From: Guadua angustifolia
Lineage: Eukaryota; Streptophyta; Magnoliopsida; Poales; Poaceae
Direction: 5' to 3'
Assembly: GCA_036346375.1 (NCBI GenBank)
Contig: CM070502.1
Span: forward strand, 17,336,924 to 17,400,923
DNA: 64,000 bases
Below the pieces are notes generated by a model, which saw only the letters and a program-made list of their open reading frames with translations, made no database searches and was not told where the DNA came from. The position numbers and the translations under genes were made by a program. Of this stretch, positions 1 to 11,877 are shown one piece after another (within the stretch, counting starts at the first letter, position 1; each line of letters starts with the position of its first letter).

Positions 1-1647
1 ATGTAACCGACAGACCATTTCACATTTAGCATCGAAAGAACAGTTCATCCATTGCATGTAATCGACAGAATCGCTTCACACGAAACAAGCACGCAATGAA
101 TACGAAATCATGGCCTTCGCCCATTCATCGAACACCCACGAGAATGAAGTTGAGGTCTAGTTACCCTAAACCAAAGCAGTATTCAAGAAATTGCTCGCAA
201 AATTCAGCACCAGGTTGCAATTTGAATCAAGGTGAGCTTTCTACAAGCATGTCTTGATCAGACCAAGCCAATCTCAAATTGATGAAGGTAAGCTTTACTT
301 CTACCCATCTCTTGATGAAAATAAGTATAGTTGTACCTATGTGCGTTGACAGTTCAAGCTTATTAATTTTGGGTCTAAACGCTCATCACAATTTTAGGGA
401 AGAATGAGTGAAGGCCAACACAATGCTCATCTCAATGTAAAGCTCCTACCGAGTTCCAGAGAGAGGTTCTAGTGCTCGTGAGCTAACCTAATCACTCCCA
501 ATTGACGCTAGATCGGAGCAAACCCTAGTCACCAAACTCGGATCGGAGCAGACATCACTCCCAACCGACGGTGGAATGAAGCAAGTGAACCCTATATCAC
601 ACATGGATCCTACCGTACTACGCGCCCAAAACCCTAAACGTAAAACCAAATCGCCAACAGATCGGACCGCCCTCCACCATTCACCCCAAAATCCAGTCGC
701 CATCGCACATTGCACATCAAATTGGGAAGGAAATTTGGGCGAAATTTTTTACCTCGCGTGGATGCGGCGGTGGCCTCCGTGCACGCCAGTGAAGACGCCC
801 AGCTCGGCCCTCTTCAGCAACCACTACGGCTGCCTCGTTCGCCTTCCACCGGCCCTTGCCGTCGCCGACTTCAGAATCCCGCCCCCGGTTCCGCGCCGCT
901 CCATCGCCTCTTCCGCTCCGACACGCGAAGCCTCGTCCACCCGCGCAGGGACGGCGTGGAGAGGGACGATTGCTACCTCCATTGGTTCTTTGCCGCTTTG
1001 CCTTGGTTTCTTCTTCTTCTTCTTTAGTAAGAGCCGGCCGGTGAAGAATTTCTTCTTCTGCCGAAGTTCTCGCCGCCGACCAAGGGAGGGCGCAGGGGAG
1101 AAACGCCGCCGGCGATGGGGGGTGCGCCGCCGAAGGGAGCGAGGAGGAAAGGAGGCGACGGCCACGGCCGGGAAAAGCCGAGGCAAAGCGATCGGCCGGT
1201 TGGGCTGGAGCTGCTTCTTGCTTTCTTGGCTCCCTTTGTTCTTTGCCTAATTTGGGAGGATTGGGGAATGTGCTGGAGACTTGGAGAATTGGGGAATTAG
1301 GTTAGGTTAGATAAGGCCTGGCGGCCGGCTGAAATTTTAGACTCCCGCGTTCGCTGTGGGCCGGCGCGCCAAAGTCCTTTCTTTTCGCTAGTCCGTACAC
1401 ACCCATTCGCCGACACATTTGCAGTAGTTCAATTAGGCTACGCCGACAGATAAACTGTCTACTATTTTTAGCCGACACATTATCTGCCAAAATAAAAATG
1501 CTGACACATAACATGTTGCTCTATTATACAATTGCCGACAGACTACGTGACAGTAGAAGGTCTGATTATTGCCCACAGATTATATGTCGCCAATATTAGC
1601 CCTTTGCCAACAGTTCATAGTAGCCAAAAGTGTGCCATGGTGTAGTG
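1..1647. mobile_element. CACTA (En/Spm-type) DNA transposon, right part; left end outside the window
   Basis: The right terminus reads TGTAGTG at 1641-1647, the reverse complement of CACTACA. Inside it, 1400-1625 holds many variants of a GCCGACA(G/C)A-like subterminal repeat, the signature of CACTA ends; similar CCGACAGA words occur at about 8 and 62. A GC-rich block at about 750-1230 gives open frames on both strands with biased low-complexity composition and no recognisable domain. It resembles a leader or first-exon region for a minus-strand transposase gene. No transposase domain lies in the window. The element seems to sit inside the LINE that begins at 1648, because the LINE frame starts exactly at this terminus. 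Confidence 0.75.
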
Positions 1648-2721
1648 GGAGGAGTTAAGAATTCCTTTTTGTCTGCGGTAAGGGGCTTGACAGATAGCGA
1701 GTTTGAGCTTTTTTTGAAAAGAAAAGCAAAGGAGATTATTGATTCTGCGGTGGATGAAGCATTAGGTGAAGCTGCTGACATAGTTTTGGCTGAAAGGCTT
1801 AAGGAATCGAATCAGAATATGCGTGATGTAGAGGAAGTTGGTTTTGGGAAGTCTAGTTTGGGCTTGAGGATTTCTAGTGCTGTTCATGGGATGGTTGCTG
1901 AAAATGATACTTCACTTCTTGGTAATGTTTTACTTAGATCTGATGAGTATAACAGAGAGATGCTTTTGCCAAGTGAATATCAAGGGCAGCTTCAGGTGGA
2001 AGACGGTTTGGAGGTGCATAACAGTATGGATCAAGATCAAGGTCTTAGCAATTATTCTGAGCAGAAGTGTGATGATGGATTGGCTGGTGGGGTGGATACT
2101 TCGATTGAGATGGAGGTTTCACCCACATTACTCGAAGCTGCTGGTGGTTTAGATAAGGCTAGCTGTTTGGAGGCGGCAGACATTCCTGAGGCGTGTCTGT
2201 CTCCAGCGCGCGCTTCTCCAAGACTGGCGGGTGTAGCTGCTGAGAATTCTTTGGCGATGGCTAAACGTCGGGCAGCAGTGAAGAACCTGGATTTTGCTGA
2301 AGGTAATAATCTTCAATTATGTTTATCTTCTAAACCTGTTGTTGATGCGTTACTTAATATTAGGCAAATGGGTGTCTTTTGCGGTTCTGATCATGTTGAA
2401 TCGGTCTCGGCTGTTCGTAAACTTTATGAGATAGACATTTCTAGAACTGCATCCTTTATACCTAATGTCGGTACGAATGAGGATCTGGAAGTTTGTGTTA
2501 GTGATAATGAGTCTCAGGACAATGGTGATTGTACTGATTCTCTATCCAATGCGTGTAATGGTCTCATAGATGATTTTTGTGACGATAACAGTGGTCTCCT
2601 CAGTAGGGACTTCAGAACTGTTTGTAAAAGGAATAAGAAGAATAGAGTTTGCACTTTGTTTTCTAAGCAGAGCAGGTGCAAATCTAAGTTTGGTAGGAAT
2701 TCTAAGTATGGTGTAAAATGA
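1648..2721 (+). pseudogene. LINE ORF1 C-terminal part
   Basis: An open frame of about 357 codons from the CACTA boundary to TGA at 2719-2721. It begins GGVKNSFLSAVRG and ends in a basic, Cys-containing tail (about residues 335-357 rich in K, R and N). The middle is acidic and Ser-rich. This matches the position and composition of plant LINE ORF1, but the N-terminal gag-like and zinc-knuckle parts are not seen here and would lie left of the CACTA element. The stop overlaps the ORF2 start codon (ATGA), the usual arrangement for translational coupling in this family. An upstream ATG at 1630 lies inside the CACTA terminus, so I do not take it as the native start. Confidence 0.7.
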
Positions 2722-5700
2722 AAGGAATTTTTTGGAATAGCAGAGGTCTGAGTGACTTGGCTAAATTCAGATTCCTTTCAGATACTTCCAAAGAGCAGCA
2801 ATTAGATTTTATTGCTATTTTGGAGACGGGTAAAAAAGATTTTGCTGCCCATACCCTCAATAATTTGTGCGGGGGCAGGAATTTTCTTTGGCATTGGTCA
2901 GAACCTCATGGGAGGTCAGGTGGGATCACTTTAGGAGTTAATCTTGATATATTTGATATAGGCAGCATTGAGGAAGGGGATTTCTATATTAAATTTCATC
3001 TGAGATGTAAAGAGGATGGCTTTCAGTGGATTTTGGTTGCAGTTTATGGGGCTGCACAACCAAAATTTAAAGAGGCTTTTCTCTCTGAAATGGTTCGTTC
3101 TTGTAGCAAGGAATCATTACCAATTCTTGTTGGTGGTGATTTTAATATCATAAGGAGTTCTAGCAAGAAGAGCAATGAACACTTTAATAGAAAATGGCCC
3201 TTTTTATTTAACGCGGTCATTGATAGCTTGAACTTAAGGGAACTCCAGATGTCGGGTCGCAGATTTACATGGGCCAATTCATTAGAGGTTCCTACTTTTG
3301 AGAAATTGGATAAAGTTTTAGTGAGCTCGGAATGGGAACAGAAATTTCCATTGTCGACTGTTATGGCTCTTAGTCGGGAGTTGTCTGATCATGCTCCGTT
3401 ATTGCTTAATACGGGAAATGGAACTCATGGTGCCAAGCATTCCTTATTTCGTTTCGAAGTAGGATGGTTGATGCGTGAGGGTTTCCATAAGCTTGTTTCA
3501 GACGTGTGGAACAAAAAGACAAGTGGTTCATGTGCTTTGGAGATATGGCAATGTAAGATTAGAAGATTGAGGCAATTTCTTAGGGGGTGGGTTAAAAATG
3601 TGAGTGGTTCTAATAATAAAGAGAAAAGAACTTATTAGGCGAACGGGAGAGTTGGACAAGAAGGCTGAATCGACACTGCTTAATCCGCAGGAAGTGGAGT
3701 TAAAGCGGTACCTTAAGCAGAGACTAGCTTCTCTCCTTAGGGAAGAAGAATTATATTGGTATCAAAGATCGAAGTCTATGAGGCTTCTTCAGGGAGATAG
3801 AAATACTAAGTATTTTCATCTAGTTGCTAATGGAAGGCATAGGAAGACTAGAATATTTCAATTAGAGCAGGAGGATGGGATAATTAAAGGCGAGGAAAAT
3901 CTTAAGAAATACATTACCAAATATTATAAAATTTTGTTTGGATCGCCAGAGAGAAATACCTTTTCTATGATTGAGTCTCAGAAAGAGGATATTCCTCAGG
4001 TGTCATATGAGGAGAATGAAATTCTTGGAGCTCAATTTACTTCTAATGAAGTTAAGGATTCAATTTTTCAAATGAAGCACAATAAGGCTCCGGGTCCAGA
4101 TGGTTTTCCTGCTGAGTTTTATCAGGAATTTTGGGGTCTCATTAAAGATGACCTAATGGCCATGTTTCATGAATTCCATAATTGTAAATTGCCTCTCTTT
4201 AGCTTAAACTTTGGAACAATTACATTGCTGCCAAAGCTGATTGAGGCGAAGCAAATTCAGCAGTATAGACCAATCTGTTTATTAAATGTGAGCTTTAAGA
4301 TTTTTACTAAGGTTATGGCTAATAGAGTGGCTTCAGTTGCGCAGTCAATCGTGAGACCTTCGCAAACTTCCTTTATGTTGGGCAGAAATATCTTAGAGGG
4401 TGTAGTCATCTTGCATGAAACTTTGCATGAGTTAAAGAAGAAAAAGCTCAATGGAGTGGTGCTCAAATTAGATTTTGAAAAAGCATATGACAAGGTTAGT
4501 TGGAATTTTCTTCAGCAAGCTCTCAGAATGAAAGGTTTCTCCGAAATTTGGTGTAAATGGATTGAAAATATTGTTAGTAAAGGAAGTGTGAACGTCAAAG
4601 TTAATGATGATCTGGGATATTATTTTCAGACTAAGAAAGGATTGAGGCAAGGGGATCCTCTTTCCCTGATTTTGTTTAATCTCGTAGCGGACATGCTTGC
4701 TATTTTGATAGCCAGGGCTAAGGATAATAATCAGTTTAGGGGATTAATTCCACATTTGGTGGATGGAGGTCTATCGATCCTTCAGTATGCGGACGACACG
4801 ATTCTTTTTGTGGAGCATGATCTAATGGAAGCTGTGAATTTAAAGCTAGTCTTGAGTATTTTTGAATAATTGTCTGGACTTAAGATTAATTTCCATAAGA
4901 GTGAGATATTTCTGTTTGGTGAGGCTCAAACTTTTAAGAAGGAATATGTGCAGTTTTTTGGGTGCAGAGAGGGGGTTTTTCCTTTCAGATATTTAGGTAT
5001 TCCAATGCATCACAAAAGAATTAGCAATAAAGATTGGATTTCTGTGGAGGAGAGATTCCAAAAGAAATTAGCTAGTTGGAAGGGGAAGCTTCTTTCAGTT
5101 GGAGGTAGATTGGTTACGATTAATTGATTCATCCGGTTTACCCTTGTTTATGTTATCTTTTTAAAGCTCCTAAAGGGTGATTAGAAAATTAGATTATTAC
5201 AGGTCCAGATTTTTTTGGCAATGTGATGAACAAAAGAAGAAGTACCGATTAGATTAGCAAGATGGTCGGTGCTTAGTAAACCTAAATATCTGGGGGGATT
5301 GGGAATTTTAGATTTGGATTTGCAGAATAAGTGCTTTTTGGGAAAATGGTTATTTAAATTGTTCAATGAGGATGGCCTATGGCAAGATTTACTTAGAAGG
5401 AAATATTTGCATAGTAAGTCTATCGCTCAAATCACCAAAAGGGTTGAGGATTCTCAATTTTGGTCAGGTTTGATGAAAGTTAAAGAGCAGTTCATGTCTA
5501 TGGGTTCCTTTTATATAAAGGATGGTCAATGTGCTAGATTTTAGGAGGATATTTGGATTGGCACTAAGCCTCTTATGGAGATGTATCCTAATCTATATAA
5601 TATAGTAAGGAAGAAAGATGTCTCAGTAGCTGATGTTTTACAATCGGTCCCGCTTAATGTCTCTTTCCGTAGATCTTTGGGAGGATCAGTTTTGACAACT

Positions 5701-6375
5701 TGGTTTGAACTAGTGTCAAGAGTTGTTAATGTATCTTTAACTCGTAGTAGGGACAAGTTTTGTTGGGATCTTTGCAAAAAGGGTAACTTCTCGGTTCATT
5801 CCATGTATAATGCCTTGATTCAGGATAACTCTATTCCTAGAAAGTCTGTCATTTGGAAATTTAAAATCCCTTTGAAGATCAAAATCTTTCTTTGGTTCTT
5901 GAAGTCTGGAGTAATTCTAACAAAAGACAATCTTGCTAAAAGACAGTGGAAGGGATGTATTAAATGTTGTTTTTGTAATTCTAACGAAACAATTCAGCAT
6001 TTGTTTTTTGATTGCCATTTGGCGAGATATATTTGGAACACCATTTTCATTTCTTATGGAATTCATTCTCCTCGCAATGTATCTGTTTTGTTTGGTTCTT
6101 GGCTTAAGGGTGTTAACTCCAAGCTTAAGTGCCAAATTTTAGTAGGTGCAGCTGCCATGTGTTGGTCAATTTGGTTATATAGGAATGATTTCATTTTGAA
6201 CAGAAGGTCTTTTAACTCATTTGCACAGGTAATCTTCATGGGAACGTATTGGATCAGAAGCTGGTCTCCGCTGTCTAAAGAGGAAGAGAAAGGGATGCTA
6301 TTGAGGGGTTGCAAGTTGCTAGAGTCTACTGTTTGGGAGTTGTTCACCAAGTTTGGTTGGAGAAAGGTGTCTTAG
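2718..6375 (+). pseudogene. LINE ORF2: endonuclease, reverse transcriptase, zf-RVT; disabled
   Basis: From ATG 2718 the first 300 codons form an APE-type endonuclease (start MKGIFWNSRGLSD; later VGGDFNII and SDHAPLLL). A frameshift at about 3604-3638 moves the frame by one. Reverse transcriptase follows, with KAPGPDGFPAEF near 4090, QYRPICLLNVSFKIFTKV, KLDFEKAYDKVSW near 4470, GLRQGDPLSLILFN near 4640 and the catalytic YADDTILF at about 4785-4810. The frame then meets TAA at 4867, TGA at 5125, a scrambled stretch at 5127-5270 and TAG at 5542. All later pieces are in the same frame as the RT. The C-terminal zf-RVT domain (IKIFLWFLKSGVILTKDNLA; Cys/His cluster at about 5960-6020) ends at 6375. 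Length is close to an intact plant ORF2, so decay is by small mutations, not large deletions. Confidence 0.88.
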
Positions 6376-6555
6376 AATTGAGGCATAGGGCATGTCATTG
6401 TATTTTGTTGGAACTTGTTATTTGTCTTTTGATGTCTGTTTGGTTCGTGGTAGAGCTGGTTGTTCTTTCCGTTGTATCCTTTGGAAGTTTGTAACGTTGG
6501 CCGTATTCCTCCTTGAGTGAAGAGGCTGGGTGTTTTCTTTATCTAAAAAAACAAA

Positions 6556-7024
6556 AGAAACAACTGCCCAGCACGATAATTTCGACACGGAAACACCAAT
6601 CTCACCACGTCGCACGTCGTACTCGCAGCTCGCACGACCTAAAACGAACGGGCATTTCATCGGGACTGTCCAGGGAAATGGGAGAATGAAGCGAGATCGC
6701 AGTCTCACTCTGGCCACCACCGCCCCACCCAAATTAAGCATGCTTTGTTTGCTTGACTGGGTCTGTGCGGCTCGGAGCCCATGCATCTCCTACCTTCGCT
6801 CCCACGCTCATGCCTCGCCCTTTAAAGCATCGGCCATTGCCGTCTCCATCTCATTCTCGAGATGCCACGCTCGTTTCTCTGAAGAACTCCTTGTCCATCT
6901 ATCCACGTTTGATCATCTATCACCGACTGCAGATCGATGCGTCTGAATAAGAAGTAGATAATAGATTGGTTTTGTGCGAGGCCCAAGCGTCTAGAACAGT
7001 GCTCGATCCCGGGTACAGACAGCC
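6556..7024 (+). promoter_or_regulatory. Upstream region and 5' leader of the LIM gene
   Basis: This 470-bp stretch lies between the LINE tail and the LIM start codon. It is moderately GC-rich and pyrimidine-rich, as expected for a plant promoter and leader. A weak TATA-like CCTTTAAAGC lies at about 6820-6830. No upstream gene is present. The LINE may have separated the gene from more distal control elements. Confidence 0.4.
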
Positions 7025-8215
7025 ATGTCTTTCACAGGCACGCAGGACAAGTGCAAGGCGTGCGACAAGACCGTCCATTTCATCGACCTCCTGACCGCCG
7101 ACGGCGTCTCCTACCACAAGACATGCTTCAAGTGCAGCCACTGCAAAGGGACCCTCTCGGTATGGCCTCAGCTTTTCATGTTCCAACCGCAATGTTTTCT
7201 TCATTTTTTGTTGTGACGCTTCCGATCCCTTTCTTGCCAAACCTAGTGATGCATGATATATCCATTTCCATAGGAAGAATTTTTTATTTTTGTATCACTT
7301 TTGGGCGAATGAAAAAATTAGCAAGATGGTTTGTCTTTCGTTTATGCATCGCCTCTAGATGTGCAACTACTCTTCCATGGATGGTGTCCTCTACTGCAAG
7401 ACTCATTTCGAGCAGCTCTTCAAGGAGACGGGGAGCTTCTCAAAGAAGTTTTCTCCAGGTAATGTTACACTAGTTTTTCACAGTGTCCTACACTAATAAG
7501 AAATGAGCATGTTCTGAATTTTTGTTCCGTTACTCAGGTGGCAAATCTTCAGACAAGAACGACCAGGTATAGTTCGGCAAACATGCCGGAATAATAAACC
7601 GAAAATTCACACCTTTTTCACCCTATCTCGGTTGATTCTCATCACCTGTGGCAATTGGCAAATTATTTACACTGCGACTTTAAAATTTTCTGCAGGCAAA
7701 AGCTCCAAGCAAGCTATCTTCTGCATTCTCTGGAACTCAAGATAAATGTGCAGCCTGCCAAAAAACTGTGTACCCATTGGAAAAGGTAAGAAGTTCTGTT
7801 ACTCCGACAAAGTAGCACCATACAAATATCAAACTGTCAGATATCCCTAAAATTCCTCACAAAATTTGTCTGATCAAACCGCATCCACATTGAATGAGCA
7901 GAAATCAATTTGTCTCCTAATCTTGATATTTTTGTTCAGCTAACTTTGGAAGGCGAATCCTACCATAAGAGCTGCTTCAAATGCTCGCATGGAGGCTGCA
8001 TCCTGACAACGTCTTCCTACGCCGCGCTCAACGGAATCCTCTACTGCAAGATCCATTTCTCACAGCTGTTCAAGGAAAAGGGTAGCTACAACTACCTCAT
8101 CAAGACCGCACAAACAAAGAGAGAGTCCGAGGAGGCTGCAGCCGAGTCAGGGGTGGAGGAAGAGACAGAGGCCAAGGAGAAAGAGCAGGAAGTGCCCCCA
8201 CAAGACGCAACATAG
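7025..8215 (+). CDS. Two-LIM-domain protein, WLIM2 type (actin-bundling)
   Basis: Five exons join to 209 codons: 7025-7159, 7359-7458, 7538-7566, 7696-7785 and 7940-8215, all with GT..AG introns and consistent phases. LIM1 spans residues about 10-61 (CKACDKTVHFIDLL, HKTCFKCSHCKG, then GVLYCKTHFEQLF). LIM2 spans about 107-159 (CAACQKTVYPLEK, HKSCFKCSHGGC, GILYCKIHFSQLF). The eight zinc ligands of each LIM domain are present. The start MSFTGTQDKCK and the repeated FSGTQDKC linker are typical of plant WLIM2 proteins, which bind and bundle actin filaments and can shuttle to the nucleus. The C-terminal 35 residues are Glu/Lys-rich and variable in this family. Length is normal for WLIM (about 190-210). 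Exon 2 begins MCNYSS where relatives have a K/L-L/S-NYSS sequence, a small change at the junction. The gene looks intact. Confidence 0.93.
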
Positions 8216-8750
8216 AACAAAATTAGGAGTCAAGCAGAAGAAAATCAGAACCATATATATATAAAACCTCTGCAATTTTCAGTTAGTATTTGCAATACTT
8301 CCTTCCCTGCTTTTTTTGTTCTGCCTCTGAAAGCTTGGTTATTGTCAAGCTGGAATTGTATTACTTGTTGACTTGTCGCTTTTTGACATGAAACTATTGG
8401 TTTGCATAGCCAAAAACATTGCTTTCCATTGCATGAAGGTTTTCTTGGTATTCTCTGGAAATGAGGAAGACAAAACACTTTTATATGGCTTTTTGTTGGG
8501 GAAATTGTGATGGTCTATTTCATTACTTGACGTCTGTAAAATATTCCACAATACACTGTAACAGCACTACGTTAAATGCTGGAAAAGCATAACATTATGG
8601 TTACTTGTCCTCTGGGCTTTGGGGATAACATGTAGTCATATGAAACTACAACGTGAGGAATATACGATTACATGTATGCACTAGGGTTTATTGCCTAATA
8701 TTCTCTAAGTACTTCTTTAAAGTTACATAGTGGATATCTTTTGAGTGCTC
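8216..8750. other. LIM 3' UTR and short gap to the SDR pseudogene
   Basis: No coding or repeat signal was recognised. The first 100-300 bp, with ATATATATAAAA at about 8254-8265, are the likely LIM 3' UTR. The two genes converge here (plus and minus strands). Confidence 0.4.
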
Positions 8751-9949
8751 TTACAGAAAGGATGCAACTTCAGTGCAGTCGAAGTTGGACCTCCCTTAGG
8801 CACGAGGGCCACCAAGACCGGTCTTCTTGCACCTTCCTCGCTGTCAAAATTTCCGGTGTTGAAGGTGAGGCCGGTCTTGACATAACCAGGATGCACACAG
8901 TTGATGCGCAACATGTCGTGCTCTTTTGCAAGGACCCTTGTGTAAACATTGAGTAAAGCTTTGGACACATAGTAGGCAGATAACCCATCTTCCTGGGCCA
9001 TCCATGAGACTCTATCAGGCCATTCTCGAAGACCTCAAGGAGCTCTCCTGATATGTCATCAAGGCATCAAGTCTCTCTATGGATAGGTCGTCTATGTTGT
9101 TGGGCGCCTCCTTAAGTTCGTTGCTTTTGAAATACAATATCAAAAGAACAACATTTATTCCTTGCGAAAAAAAAAGAACAACATTTACAGTATATACTGT
9201 TTTGTTCAACGTTTGTGTGAATAATATAACAGAGTACTAGACTGGAAGTAGAACTAAATCATGGTCTGCGCTTGACAACTCTATGGCACTTGTCAGGAAT
9301 TTGGACACATACTGTAAGTGGTCCAGCTTCAGATGAGACATTGACAATTCTTCCATCTGAGGATCGAAGAAGAGGAAGAAGTGTCTGCGCGACATTATTG
9401 GCACCATGGTAATTTATCCTCGAACATTCTTCTGCTTTTTCATAAGTTTCCATGATGCAGTGGATCAGCCACGCAAACCTCTCGGGCCCACTCTTGCTTG
9501 CAAACTGTTTCATTACAACCACTAAATTCAGTTTATGTGAAGACAAAAGAAAACAGAAAACGAGAAAAGTATCTATCCCCTTTACAGTACGATCGACAGT
9601 TTACACTTGAAGGATAGGTAACAGAAAACCACACCTTGTTTGTACTACAGACAGTCTTCCCATCAAATTTATTGGTTAGATTATTTGTCTTTTTTTCTTT
9701 TATGGAAAACAGTAACAGGAGATCCAAAGTCGAGAAACAGGATATGAATAGTTTTTTTTTTCAAGAATACACAACAGGGTATGAATATTATTGAGATCAC
9801 AAAGCAACTTTTTCTTGGTAGCTTCGAGCCAAATAGTATCGAGATCACACAGACAAGTGGGGGGAAGGGCAAGCACAGCTGAGAACTGACATCACCTTGC
9901 CCACAGAAAGGAAAGCTCACTGGGATGCACACAAAGTAGCTCATCCGGT

Positions 9950-10420
9950 GAAAGCCATCTCACCAGGTTTCACTTTTCGTCAAAAACCGCTCGAATTTCA
10001 TGAATTTCGTTCATACCACACCGGTTCAGAAAAGCTTTTCGTTCGGTTTACCGCTCAAGTTCAAATTAAAAAATTCGGAAAATTTGAAAAAAGTTATCGA
10101 AAAGTTCCCCAAAATTAGTATTAATAGCTTTATGACCTCTGGTGTGAATATTTTTTGAACAAATGAAGTTTGGAATTTCACAACATTTTTTGCAATTTTT
10201 CTAGTTTTGTTACATTTTTTTCCCAAAATTTCAACATGTTGCCAATCTTTGAGAAAACTGCTCAAAATTCGCCACTTTTCGAGCGATTTTCGACCTTTTC
10301 GTTCAAATTTCGCTCCACTGTTTGACCAAATTTTAAATTCATTCGACTTTTGAAACCATTCGGTTTTTCATAAATTTTGTTTGGTTTTTCACGAATTTCG
10401 GTACCACTGACTTATCAAAA
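9950..10420. repeat. AT-rich block of reiterated TTTCG/TTTTCGA words
   Basis: Within the long intron of SDR copy A, this stretch is built of short, imperfect TTTCG, TTTTCG, AAATTTCG and their complements. A matching block lies at 16130-16400, beyond the other side of the SDR exons. Both sit beside a similar GTTAACCCTGATCTCACCA / CACCAGGGTTAAC flank (10440 and 16138). Such blocks look like decayed copies of one dispersed repeat; no terminal repeats or duplications could be defined. Confidence 0.4.
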
Positions 10421-10780
10421 ATGAAGATCGAAACAACATTGTTAACCCTGATCTCACCAACGCCTGGCCTACGGAGGAGGCGGCAAGCGAAGAGTATTCA
10501 CAGGCATTTCGTCGAATACCTTGTCTACGGAGGAGATGGGTTCTGCTTGGTGGCCATGGCCTACACAGGGCGAGCTGGAAGTGGAAAATCACCAGTAGCT
10601 CAATTAGCATGTAATTCCTTCGTCCTTTTCTCCCTTATTTATTTTGAGTTTTTTCCCACTAATTGATTTGCATCCATTAAAGTGTTGGTAAATCTATTTT
10701 GAAGCAAGGATCACAGTTTTTGTTGCTAATTTTATGATGCAAGCTAGTATTGCAAGATCAGCGGTAAAAAACGGCAAACC

Positions 10781-11215
10781 TATCAGGACCACGATTGAAT
10801 CCGATGCAAATAAATCGGGAGATTCAATATGCCCGGACCAAAGACCGCCGCACGGGATAGGAACTACAAACTAGGGTTCTACAGAGTCTAAAGTAACTAT
10901 CTGAATATGCGGAAGGTTCTCCCGTTTCCATTCCATTCACCGAATTTATACATCATCCGACTTACAGCAGTAAAAGGAAAAGGTTTCACAGCTCAAATCG
11001 TAAACACAAGCAGTAAAAGAGGAAAACGACAAGCACAACTAAACCAGTCTCAGTAATCACTGTGCCGCGTCATCGGACCATCGGATATCCTGATAAGCTT
11101 CGCATTCTTCTGTGACCGTCGATGCATATTCAAACCCTCCTTCAGCTCCTCTGTTTTCTTCGGTTTTTCCCCGCGTCTTCACTTCTCCAGGACTCAGCTA
11201 TACCAGCGCCTGACA
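10781..11215 (-). repeat. 3' LTR of the gypsy element
   Basis: 435 bp, nearly identical to 15098-15519. It contains an extra segment of about 15 bp near 10940-10955 (after CATTCACCGA) that the other LTR lacks. The terminal TG is mutated to TA. Confidence 0.92.
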
Positions 11216-11832
11216 ATACCCCCCTTCTGAAGACAGTTCTTGTCCCCAAGAACTGAAACATGGAAATCCACTCTGATTATATGAATCACCTCCCCTGTAG
11301 CTTCTTCCGGAGGTAAATTTAGCCAGAGAATAAGCCATTGAGCCACAGCTACATCCTTCATTGGTATCATTTGCCGAACCCGTATCACTATGGGCTCTGT
11401 CATAATCTTGCATTCTGAGTCTACTAATGGAAATCCAGGAAGAGGAGCTGCATGGTTACTGACATGTTTTGTTAATTGGCTAACGTGTAACACAAGATAT
11501 TCTCTGACAAAGAATTTCCCACTTCCTCTCATTAACAACCAATAGAAAACTCTCTGAAGTTTGAAGTTGGTTGGCCTCACACCCGAATGAGTACCCAGAA
11601 CTGGTGTGTGGAAAGCATCCAATAGCAGTGACCTGAGGTCACTCTTGTCCTCTATAAGCCATAGGCCCTTGTTCTTGTACTTGAGAATTTCAAAATCCAT
11701 TTTGTTTTTGCCATTCATGATCACACCAATCTGCAAGTCACTCCTGAGTTTTGACACCTTGGCTTCTAGCTCACAACTAGTTTTCACAACAGTAACCCCT
11801 TCTGGAAGGACATACATGAAGACAGCACACAC
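11194..11832 (-). pseudogene. Gypsy integrase remnant: H2C2 zinc region and chromodomain-like tail, core deleted
   Basis: The upstream part resembles the N-terminal integrase zinc region (LLLDAFHTPVLGTHSGVRPT, then FYWLLMRG). The tail contains QWLILWLNLPPEEATGEV, which matches the chromodomain-like motif found after integrase in chromoviruses. The catalytic D,D-35-E core that should lie between them is absent. The frame reads on into the LTR. Confidence 0.7.
11216..11229 (-). other. Polypurine tract of the gypsy element
   Basis: On the minus strand the sequence AGAAGGGGGGTAT directly precedes the 3' LTR, as expected for plus-strand primer generation. Confidence 0.75.
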
Positions 11833-11877
11833 TACGGTCTCATCATTTAGATAATCAAATCTAGAAAATGCTTCATC

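Larger units (their letters stand above)
1648..6555 (+). mobile_element. Plant L1-type LINE retrotransposon, decayed; 5' part displaced by the CACTA element
   Basis: Two consecutive plant LINE frames are present: an ORF1 remnant, then an ORF2 with endonuclease, reverse transcriptase and zf-RVT domains, joined by an ATGA overlap at 2718-2721. The 3' end is marked by an A-rich tail near 6544-6560. The body carries one frameshift and several in-frame stops, so it is inactive. No target-site duplication could be tested because the 5' end lies beyond the CACTA insertion. The tail ends about 470 bp before the LIM gene start, placing the insertion in that gene's upstream region. Confidence 0.85.

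Noticed and set aside
576..1250. Open frames on both strands in the GC-rich part of the CACTA element
   Set aside because: Composition-driven Arg/Pro/Ser-rich translations with homopolymer runs, overlapping on opposite strands; no domain recognised.
1648..6560. A target-site duplication for the LINE
   Set aside because: The 3' flank CAACTGCCCAGC was compared with sequence near 1610-1650 without a match; the true 5' flank is probably outside the window.
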